Under the pieces are notes generated by a model, which saw nothing but the letters and a program-made list of their open reading frames with translations, did no database searches and was not told where the DNA came from. From NCBI GenBank assembly GCA_949130485.1, contig OX422197.1:4036205-4100204 (forward strand): DNA of 64,000 nucleotides, read 5' to 3'. Source of the DNA: Agelas oroides. Lineage: Eukaryota > Porifera > Demospongiae > Agelasida > Agelasidae. Positions 11,961-20,500 of the stretch are shown piece after piece (within the stretch, counting starts at the first letter, position 1; each line of letters starts with the position of its first letter). The translations under genes and the position numbers were made by a program.

Positions 11961-14473
11961 AAAGATGCTTAGGGGAGCTTCACATGGGTGAAAACTGCTT
12001 TCTCGATCTTTCTTGGCACATAAGCAGGGCTGCACGTGTTTCACAGTGCCTCCTAGCTGGTTAAAACGACTTTGTCAGGTCTTTCCAGCTCATGCACAGT
12101 CTTGCACGAGCTTCACAGGGTCTCTACGGTGGTGAAAAGTGCTTTCTCGATCTTTCCTGGCACTTAAACAGGATTGCACGTGCCTCACAGCACCTCATCA
12201 GCGGTTAAAACGGTTTTATTAGGTCTTTCCCGCACATTCACAGGTTTGAACGAGCTTCATAGTGCTGAAAACTGCTTTATAGATCTTTCCTGACACGTGA
12301 ACAAGCTTCCACGTGGTCCACAGCACCTTCTCGGCGATTAAAACGGCTTTGTCAGATCAATCCAGCAGATGCACAGGCACATACACAGGTTTGTAGGAGC
12401 TTCAAAGGACTTTCACAGTGGTGAAAACTGCTTTTGAATATTTCCTGGCACTTAATCAGGCCAGCACGTGTATCACAGCACTTGTCAGGTCATTCCAGCA
12501 CATACACAAGCTTGCAGGAGCTTCAAAGGACCTTCACAGTGGTGAAAACTGCTTTCTCAATCATTCCTGGCACTTAAACCGGCTTGAACGTGCTTCACAG
12601 CAAAACATCTTCCAGCCTCACAGGACATTCACAGTGGTGAAAACTGCTTTCTCAATCTTTCCTGGTACTTAAACAGGCCTGCACGTACTTCACCAGCACA
12701 TCACCGCCGTTTAAAACAGCTTCATCAGGTCTTTGTCGCTCATACACAGGCTTGCACGAGCTTCACAGGACTTCCACAGTGGCGAAAACTGCTTTTTAGA
12801 TCTTTCCTGGCAATTAAAGAGGATTGCACATGCTTCACAGCACCTCATCGGCAGTTAAAACGGCTTTATCAGGTTTTTCTCGCCCATACACATGCTTGCA
12901 CGAGCTTCACAGGAATTTCACTGTGCTGAAAACTACTTTTTAGATCTTTCCTGACACTTCTACAAGCCTCCACGTGCTTCACAACACCTCGGCGGTTTAA
13001 ACGGATTTGTGAGGTCATTTCACTACATACACAGGCTTGTACGAGCTTTACAGGACCTTCACAGTGGTGAAAACTGCTTTCTCAATCTTTCCTGGTACTT
13101 AAACAGACCTGCACGGGTTTCACAGCACCGTATCGGCTGTTAAAACGGTTTTATCAGGTCTTTCAAGCACATACACAGGCTTGCACGAGCTTCACAGGGC
13201 CTCCTCAGTAGTGGAAAGTGCTTTCTCCATCTTTCCTGGCACTTAAAGACGATTGCACGTGCTTCACAGCAGGTTAAAACGGCATTATCAGGTCTTTCCC
13301 GCACATACACAGGCTTGCACGATCTTCACAGCATTTCCACAGTGATGAAAACTGCTTTTTAGATCTTTCCTGACACTTCAACAAGCCTCCACGTGCTTCG
13401 CAGCACCTTCTCGGCGGTTAAAACGGCTTTATCAGGTCATTTCAGCACACATACACAGGCTTGCACGAGCTTCACAGGACTTCCACAGTGGTGAAAACTG
13501 CTTTCTCAATCTTTCCTGGCACTTAAACAGGCTTGCACGTGCTTCACAGCACCGCATCGGCGGTTGAAACGGCTTTTATCATGTCTTTCCCGCACATACA
13601 CTGGCTTGTACGTGCTTCGCAGGGCCCCCACAGTGGTGAAAAGTGCTTGCTCGATCCTTCATAGCACTTAAACGTGATTGCACGTGCTTCACAGCACCTC
13701 ATCGGCTGTTGAAACGGCTTTTATCAGGTCTTTCCCGCACATACACAGGCTTGCACGAGATTCGCAGGGCCCCCACAGTGGTGAAAACTGCTTTCTCGAT
13801 CTTTCATAGCACTTAAACAGGTGCTTCACAGCACCTCATCTGCGGTTAAAACGGTTTTATCAAGTCTTTCCCGCACATACACACGATTGCACGAGCTTCA
13901 CTGGGCCTCCACTGAGGTGAAAAGTGCTTTCTCGATCTTTCCTTGCACATAAACAGGCCTGCACGTGCTTCTCAGCACCTCATCGGCGGTTAAAATGGCT
14001 TTATCAGGTCTTTCCCGCTCATAAACAGGCTTGCATGAGCTTCACAGGAATTCCACAGCGCTGAAAACTGCTTTTTAGGTCTTTACTGACACTTCAACAT
14101 GACTCCACGTGCTTCACAGTATCTCCTCGGCGGTTAAAACGGCTTTGTCAGGTCATTCCAGCACACATACACAGGCTTGCACGAGCTTCTCAGGGCCTCC
14201 ACAGCGGTTAAAAGTACTTTCTCGATCTCTCCTGGCACTTGAACAGGATTGCACGTGCTTCACAGCACCTCATCGGCGGTTAAAACGGCTTTATCAGCTC
14301 TTTCCTGCACATGAACAGGCTAGCACCAGCTTCGCTGGGACCCACAGTAGTGAAAACTGCTTTCTCGATCTTTCATAGCACTTAAACAGTATTGCACTTG
14401 TTTCCCAGCACCTCATCGGAGGTTAAAACGGCTTTATCAGGGCTTTCTTTCTCATACACAGGCTTGCACGAGC

Positions 14474-15174
14474 TTCACAGGACTTCCACAGTGGTAAAAA
14501 TTGCTTTTTAGATCTCTCTTGACACTTCAAGAAGCCTCCACGTGCTTCACACCACCTTCTCGGCTAGGTCAGGTTATTCCATCCCATACACAGGCTTGCA
14601 CCAGCTTCACAGGACTTCCACAGTGGCGAAAACTGCTTTCACAATCGTTCCTGGTACTTAGACCTGCACGTGCTTCACAGCTCCGCATCGGCGGATGAAA
14701 CGGCTTTAACAGGTCTTTTCCGCACATACACAGGCATGCACGAGCTTCGTAGGGCCCCAACAGTGGTAAAAACTGCTTTCTCGATCTTTCATAGCACTTA
14801 AACAGGATTGCACGTGCTTCACAGAACCTCATTGGCGGTTAAAACGGCTTTATCAAGTCTTTCCCGCGCATACACAGGCTTGCACGAGATTCACAGGGCC
14901 TCCACAGAGGTTAAAAGTGCTTTCTCGATATTTCCTGGCACAAAACAGGATTGAAGGTGCTTCACAGGACTTCCACAGTGGTAAAAATTGCTTTTTAGAT
15001 CTCTCTTGACACTTCAAGAAGCCTCCACGTGCTTCACAGCACCTTCTCGGCTAGGTCAGGTTATTCCATCCCATACACAGGCTTGCACCAGCTTCACAGG
15101 ACTTCCACAGTGGCGAAAACTGCTTTCACAATCGTTCCTGGTACTTAGACCTGCACATGCTTCACAGCTCCGCT
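14474..15174 (+). repeat. 214-bp block duplicated 487 bp apart
   Basis: About 14474-14687 and 14961-15174 are nearly identical. Both carry the same odd deletion, in which CTTCTCGGCTAGGTCAGG has lost the usual GGTTAAAACGG core. Both also share TCACAATCGTTCCTGG and a missing stretch before GACCTGCACRTGC. The shared defects show one copy was made from the other. Confidence 0.88.
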
Positions 15175-15623
15175 TCGACGGTTAAAACGGCTTTATCAGC
15201 TCTTTCCAGCACATACACAGGCTTGCACGTGCTTCACATGGCTCACACAGTGCTGAAAACTGCTTTTTAAATCCTTATTGACATTTCAACAAGCCTCAAC
15301 GTGCTTCACAGCACCTTCTCGGCGGTTAAAACGGCTTTGTCAGGTCACTCCAGCACATACACAGGCTTGCATTAGCTTCACAGGACCTTCACAGTGGTGA
15401 AAACTGCTTTCTCAATCATTCCTGATACGTAAACAGGATTGCACGTGCTTCACAGCACCTCACCGGCTGTTAAAACAGCTTTATCAGCTTTTCCCGCACA
15501 TACACAGCCTTGTACGAGCTTTTCAAGATTTTCACATTGGTGAAAACCACATCTTTCCTGGCACTTAATCAGGCCTGCACGTGCTTCACAGAACCTCATC
15601 GGCGGTTAAAACGGCTTTATCAG

Positions 15624-15632
15624 GTCTTTCCC
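15624..15632 (+). repeat. Target-site duplication, left (GTCTTTCCC)
   Basis: GTCTTTCCC sits directly left of the transposon and again directly right of it at 17406-17414. The sequence is the normal satellite half-A motif, and joining the flanks across the element restores an ordinary monomer. This fixes both ends of the insertion. Confidence 0.9.
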
Positions 15633-15696
15633 TAGCCTCGCACCCAGGCCGTTAATTAGGAAAAACGGCCTGGCAACTTACCCTGGTTCAAACTGT
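15633..15696 (+). repeat. Left TIR of the 1773-bp transposon, with internal hairpin
   Basis: The 64 bp are the reverse complement of 17342-17405 except at four positions. Within the TIR, CCAGGCCGTT (15644-15653) and AACGGCCTGG (15664-15673) form a perfect 10-bp stem with a 10-nt loop. Each end can therefore fold alone. Confidence 0.92.
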
Positions 15697-16122
15697 ATAC
15701 GGATATGACGACAAAAAGATTACAGCTGCACCCATACAAGCCATGAATATTGGATAATGCATGCGATATTTAATCGTAGCCACGTGACTGTTCGTAATGT
15801 GCAAGCGCGTTGATGGTGCCAGTAGACTCGCTACAGGCTTATATTGGATGGTTACTGTCTTACTTGTCATCTGTAGACGAACCGCTTGCAGTAGACTCGC
15901 TCTCGCTCACCGATGTCGATGTGCCCGACTGACAGTAAGTACTAACTAGTACCTGACACTGCTACTCTCGAACAGGTCCTTTTTTGTAAAGGATCCGTTT
16001 TGTCCCCAGGTACTGTAGTTGTTACACACAAGTCAGCGGAAGGAGTTCGAACAAAAGCGTTGTTCCAAGCGCTAGCGGTACCACGGGACGGATATAATAT
16101 AGATAATAAAAAAATTTTAAAA
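15697..16122. other. Unique 5' region of the transposon, no clear gene
   Basis: This stretch is non-satellite. An in-frame ATG at 16000 would add 41 residues to the ORF below, but that extension looks like ordinary non-coding translation. A pyrimidine-rich run ending in CCCCAG near 16007 could be a splice acceptor. An AT-rich run (16091-16122) lies just before the preferred ATG. I see no sure promoter. Confidence 0.6.
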
Positions 16123-16587
16123 ATGGCTGACACATGTGGCAAAATTGCTGTCCTCGTTGTTGATGGGAATTACTCTGCCCTTCGTGCGCTAGGTTTCCCT
16201 CTTCCCGCCCTTGCTGCTATGCAAGAGGCTGGAGTTCTACTTGGTCAGGCCTGTTGGGATATGAAGCAGTCAACTTCTGGGATATCTGTGAGCTTTTTCT
16301 GGCCGCAGACTGATTCACGTCAGACTCAGCTGAGGAGCACCCAGAAGATCACTAAATCTAAGAAGAGAAGGCGTAGGCGTAAGAGTAAGGGTAAGACTAA
16401 TGACCTCACTAAGAATAAAGACTGTGGTGGAGATTGTGACCAACTGCAACCTCAAGCCCAGGATATTCCAATTGATGCCCACTCTATCCCTGAATCAGTT
16501 AAGTCCCCTACTCCTTCTGTCACACTGGCTGATACTGATCTAGTTGTTGTGAACGATCACATTGACATGAATGTTGATGATGAGTGA
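16123..16587 (+). CDS. Small basic protein of unknown function carried by the transposon
   Basis: I do not recognise a named family. From the ATG at 16123 the product is 154 residues. I prefer this start over the in-frame ATG at 16000 because its context is AAAATGG, with A at -3 and G at +4. Residues 1-61 look like a compact domain with a hydrophobic strand (AVLVVDGNYSALRALGF) and a C-terminal SVSFFWP. Residues 80-91 are a strongly basic KKR5-K-type run, a likely nuclear localisation or nucleic-acid-binding patch. The tail (about 110-154) is acidic, Ser/Pro-rich and probably disordered. The layout recalls small ORF1-like proteins of animal mobile elements, but this is only an impression. The reading frame stops at 16585-16587, where a second frame opens. 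It could also be an exon of a captured host gene. Confidence 0.55.
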   Translation: MADTCGKIAVLVVDGNYSALRALGFPLPALAAMQEAGVLLGQACWDMKQSTSGISVSFFWPQTDSRQTQLRSTQKITKSKKRRRRRKSKGKTNDLTKNKDCGGDCDQLQPQAQDIPIDAHSIPESVKSPTPSVTLADTDLVVVNDHIDMNVDDE

Positions 16588-16840
16588 CATTCCTGGAGTT
16601 TGTGTGGAATCTGGAGAGACTTCATCTTGGACACCTATCAAGATCTCAAGGAATCGAGTGAGAGCAGCAGATAGTGACACTAGTGATGATAATGTTTCTT
16701 TGGATTACTGCCTGTCGCTAAACTATCAACCAGTACATGGAGTACCTGGATTTGAGGTTGAAACTGCTGACGATATCTTTTGGGCACCGATTGCTCATCG
16801 GACTCGGGCTCGTGCGCGGTTGAAGTTTACGGACACTTAG
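16571..16840 (+). CDS. Overlapping ORF, likely frameshifted C-terminal continuation
   Basis: An 89-codon ORF starts 17 nt before the end of the previous ORF, in the +1 frame. A stop at 16568-16570 closes this frame just upstream, so the open part begins exactly where the first frame ends. The product is acidic and Ser/Asp-rich in its middle and ends with an Arg-rich APIAHRTRARARLKF segment. Its composition continues the tail of the first ORF. The simplest reading is one ancestral gene with a single frame-changing indel in 16571-16587. Programmed frameshifting, or two overlapping genes, cannot be excluded. No ribosomal slippery heptamer is obvious. Confidence 0.45.
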   Translation: MLMMSDIPGVCVESGETSSWTPIKISRNRVRAADSDTSDDNVSLDYCLSLNYQPVHGVPGFEVETADDIFWAPIAHRTRARARLKFTDT

Positions 16841-16883
16841 TGCTGATCATTAGTGTGTAATTGGATGTTGCAGTGTTGTTTGT

Positions 16884-16905
16884 CCCCCCCCCCCCCCCCC
16901 CCCCC
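16884..16905 (+). repeat. Homopolymer tract, 22 C
   Basis: Twenty-two consecutive C residues are followed by TT and six more C residues. The tract lies 43 bp after the stop of the second ORF. Homopolymers of this length are slippage-prone, and their length in an assembly is uncertain. Confidence 0.95.
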
Positions 16906-16941
16906 TTCCCCCATTGCACCTACTGTGGTGTGTTCGAATAA

Positions 16942-17233
16942 TAGTCTCGCGTAGCCAGACTCTCACACGAAAAACGGGAGAGAGTCTGGTGACTCTCGCA
17001 TATTGAGTTGGTGTTGCGCTGTCAGCAAGTCAGTAGGTAATTAAGTAGGTGCGAACAAGTGTGCATTTGACAGGGAAGTCATGAAAGTGACATTGAAGCC
17101 AGACTCTCAAACGGTAACTCACTTATGGTCAATTATCGCCCCCAGAAATTCCTGGGCCTATTAGCACCAACTCAATATGCAAGAGTCACCAGACTCCCGT
17201 TTTTTCGTGTGAGAGTCTGGCTACGCGAGACTA
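16942..17233. mobile_element. Nested 292-bp MITE with long hairpin TIRs
   Basis: The element begins TAGTCTCGCGTAGCC and ends GGCTACGCGAGACTA. The ends pair as inverted repeats for about 70 bp, through ATATTGAGTTGGTG, with a small indel. Each TIR contains a further palindrome: CCAGACTCTC at 16955-16964 pairs with GAGAGTCTGG at 16980-16989, and a shorter version lies near 17189-17220. No convincing target duplication remains; a TA at each end is the only candidate. The interior (about 17015-17160) has no ORF. The ends resemble those of the host transposon (TAGYCTCG plus a subterminal CCAG hairpin). Confidence 0.85.
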
Positions 17234-17341
17234 GGTATAACACTGTGATGCATTTATGACGCAATTAAAATTCTCTACAACTGTCACGTGAACCGCTCTG
17301 AAATCTGATTGGTACTGCCAACCCCAGTGCAGCGGAAGTCA
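17234..17341. other. 3' unique region of the transposon
   Basis: Non-satellite sequence between the nested MITE and the right TIR. No ORF or recognised motif. Confidence 0.6.
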
Positions 17342-17405
17342 ACAGTTTGAACTCGGATAAGTTGCCAGGCCGTTTTTCCTAATTAACGGCCTGGGTACGA
17401 GGCTA
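17342..17405 (-). repeat. Right TIR of the 1773-bp transposon
   Basis: Inverted copy of 15633-15696. It holds the mirror hairpin (stem arms at 17365-17374 and 17385-17394) and ends CGAGGCTA. It is followed at once by the second GTCTTTCCC. Confidence 0.92.
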
Positions 17406-17500
17406 GTCTTTCCCAAACAAAGACAGGCTTGCACGAGTTTCACAGAGTCTCCACGGTGGTGAAAGGTGCTTTCTCGATCTTTCCCAGCACTAAAACAGGC
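17406..17500 (+). repeat. Remainder of the interrupted + monomer with right target duplication
   Basis: GTCTTTCCC (17406-17414) is the right target duplication. The following ACAGGCTTGCACGAG, GGTGAAAGGTGCTTTC and CACTAAAACAGG continue the monomer cut by the transposon, still in + orientation. The orientation switch follows at about 17501. Confidence 0.88.
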
Positions 17501-20500
17501 CTGCAAGCCTGTGTATGTGCGGGAAAGACCTGATAAAACCGTTTTAACCGCCGATGAGGTGCTGTGAAGCTCGTGCATGCCTGTTTAAGTGCCAGGAAAG
17601 ATGGAGTTCACCACTGTGGAGGCCGTGTGAAGCTCGTGCAAGCCTGTGTGTGTGCCGGAAAGACCTTATAAAGCCGTTTTAACCGCCGATGAGGTGCTGT
17701 GAAGCTCGTACAGGCCTGTTTAAGTGCCAGGAAATATGGTGAAAGCGTTTTTCACCACTGTGGAGGCCCTATGAAGCTCGTACAAGTCTGTGTGTGTGCT
17801 GGAAAGACCTGCTTAAACGTTTTAACCGTCGATGGTGTGCAGTAAACCACGTACAGGCCTGTTTAAATGCCAGGAAACATTGAGAAAGCAGTTTTCGCCA
17901 CTGTGAAGGTCCTGTGAAGCTCGTGCAAGCCTGTGTATGTGCTTGAATGACCTGACAAAGCCGTTATAACCGCCCAGAAGGTGCTGTGAAGCACGTGGAG
18001 GCTTGTTGAAGTGTCAGGAAAGATCTAAAAAGCAGTTTGCAGCATTGTGGAAGTCCTGTAAAGCTAGTGTATGCTTGTATGCCCTGATAAAGCCGTTTTA
18101 AACGCCGATGAAGTGCTGAGAAGCACGTGTAGGGCTGTTTAAGTGCCAGGAAAGATTGAGAAAGCAGTTTTCACCACTGTGAAGGTCCTGTGAAGCTCGT
18201 GCAAGCCTATGTATGTGCTGGAATGACCAGACCAAGCCGTTTTAACCGCCCAGAAGGTGCTGTGAAGCACGTGGAGGCTTGTTGAAGTGTCAGGAAAGAT
18301 CTAATAAGCAGTTTGCAGCATTGTGGAAGTCCTGTAAATCTAATCCAAGCTTTTGTATGCCGGGAAAGACATGATAAAGCCGTTTTAACCTCCGATGAAG
18401 TGCTGAGAAGGACGTGCAGGGCTGTTTACGTGCCAGGAAAGATTGAGAAAGCAGTTTTTACCACTGTGAAGCTCCTGTGAAGCTCGTGCAAGCCTGTGTA
18501 TGTGCTGGGATGACCTGACAAAGCAGTTTTAACCACAGAGAAGGTGCTGTGAAGCACGTGGAGGCTTGCTGAAGTGTCAGGAAAGGACTAAAAAGCAGTT
18601 TTCTCTACTGTGGAAGTCCTATGAAGCTCGTGCAAGCCTGTGTATGTGCGGGAATGACCTCATAATACCGCCGATGAGGTGCCATGAAGCACGTACAATC
18701 CTGTTTAAGTGCCAGGAAAGATCGAGAAAGCGTATTCACCACTGTGGAGGCCCTGTGAAGCACGTGCAAGCCCGTATATGTGCATTGAAGACCTGATAAA
18801 GCCGTTTTAACCGCGGATGAAGTGCTGTGAAGCACGTGCAGGCCTGTTTAAGTGCCAGGAAAGATTGAGAAAGCAGTTTTCACCATTGTGAAGGTCCTGT
18901 GAAGCTCGTACAAGCCTATGTATGCGCCGGAATGACCTGACAAAGCCGTTTTAATCCCCCAGAAGGTGCTGGCAAGCGCGTGGAGGCTTGTTGAAGTGTC
19001 AGGAAAGCTCTAAAAAGCAGTTTTCAGCACTGTGGAGGACCTGTGAAGCAAGTAAAAGCCTGTGTATATGCAGGAAAGACCTCTTAAAGACGTTTTAATC
19101 GCCGATGAGGTGCTGTAAAGCACGTGCAATCCTGTTATGTGCCAGGAAAGATCGAGAAAGCAGTTTTCAACACTGTGAAAGTCCTGTGAAGTTTGTGCAA
19201 GCCTGTGTGTGTGCTGGAATTACCTGATAAGGCCGTTATAACCGCCCAGAAGGTGCTTTGAAGCACGAGGAGGCTTGTTGAAGTGTCAGGAAAGCTGTAA
19301 AAATCAGTTTTCATCACTGTGGAAGTTCTGTGAAGCTCATGCAAGCCTGTGTATGAGCGGGAAAGACCTGATAAAGCTGTTTTAACCGCCGATGAGGTGC
19401 TGTGAAGCACGTGCAATCCTGTTTAAGTGCCAGGAAAGACCGAGAAAGCAGTTTTCAGCACTGTGGAGGACCTTTGAAGCTAGTGGAAGCCTGTGTATAT
19501 GAGGGAAAGACCTCGTAAAGACGTTTTAACAGCCGATGAGGTGCTGTAAAGCACGTGCAATCCTGTTATGTGCCAAGAAAGATCAAAAAGTAGTTTCCAC
19601 GACTGTGGAAGTCCTGTGAAGGTCGTGCAAGCCTGTGTATGTGCTGGAAAGTCCTGACAAAGCCGTTTTAAACGCCGATGAGTTGCTGAGATGCGCGTGC
19701 AGGCCTGTTTCGGAAAGATTAAGATAGCAATTTTCACCACTGTGGAAGTATTGTGAAGCTCGTGCAAGCCTGTGTATGAGCGGGAAAGAGCTCATAAAAC
19801 CGTTTTAACCGCCGATGAGGTACTGGGAAGCACGTGCAATCCTGTTTAAGTGCCAGGAAAGAACGCGAAAGCGCCCTGTGAAGTACGTGCAAGCCTGGGT
19901 ATGTGCGGGAAAGACCTGAGGAAGCCGTTTTAACCGCCGATGAGGCGCTGTGAAGCACGTGCAGCCCTGTTTAAGTGTTAGAAAAGATTGAGAAAGCAAT
20001 TTTCACCCATAAAGCTCGTGCAAGCCTGTCTATGTGCTTTAATGAGCTGACAAAGCCGATTTCACAGCTGAGGAGGTGCTGTGACGCACGTGGAGGCTTC
20101 TTCAAGTGTCAGGAAAGATCTAAAAAACAGTTTTAAGCACTGTGGAAGTCCTGTGAAGCTAGTGCAAGCCTTTGTATGTGCGGGAAAGACCTGATAAAGC
20201 CGTTTTAACCGAAAATGAGGTGCTGTGAAGCACGTGCATTCCTTTTTAAGTGCCGGGAATGATCGAGATAACACTTTTCACCACTGTGGATGCCCTGTGA
20301 AGCTCGTGTAAGCCTGTGTATGTGCTGGAAATACCTGATAAAGCCGTTTAAACCGCCAATGAGGTGCTGTGAAGCACGTGCAATCCTGTTTAAGTGCCAG
20401 GAAAGATTGATAAAGCAGTTTTCACCACCGTGTAGGTCCTGTGAAGCTCGTGCAAGCCTGTGTATGTGCTGGAATGACCTGATAAAGCCGTTTTAACCGC

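Larger units (their letters stand above)
11961..15632 (+). repeat. Diverged satellite array, + orientation, next to the transposon
   Basis: The satellite is still recognisable (GGTTAAAACGG and CACGTGCTTCACAGC halves), but neighbouring monomers differ much more from each other. Truncated and fused units are common, for example near 12480, 12600 and 13270. The marker cassette is missing. This looks like an old, unhomogenised zone of the array. No gene is visible. Confidence 0.88.
15633..17405. mobile_element. 1773-bp TIR DNA transposon with 9-bp target duplication, apparently non-autonomous
   Basis: The element begins TAGCCTCG and ends CGAGGCTA, has 64-bp terminal inverted repeats with four mismatches, and is flanked by GTCTTTCCC on both sides. 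It has no resemblance to the satellite. Inside are a small + strand ORF pair (16123-16840), a long C tract and a nested MITE. I see no transposase, DDE region or reverse transcriptase, so it probably moves with help from another element. A 9-bp duplication with long TIRs fits Mutator-like elements best; Merlin-like or another family remains possible. The superfamily is inferred from target-site length only. Confidence 0.88.

Noticed and set aside
257-15185. Many 60-120 codon ORFs on both strands of the left array
   Set aside because: They are the same repeated peptide read from the satellite, present on both strands, and they begin and end wherever a monomer variant happens to carry a start or stop. 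No independent sign of coding.
15688-16142. Antisense ORFs (15688-15870 and 15942-16142) in the transposon
   Set aside because: They are short, the second overlaps the better + strand ORF, and neither has transposase-like features.
15624-17414. TA or CTAG target duplication (Tc1/mariner or similar) for the 1773-bp element
   Set aside because: TA and CTAG at the ends are explained by the TIR itself. The 9-bp GTCTTTCCC repeat restores the satellite monomer exactly and leaves symmetrical ends.
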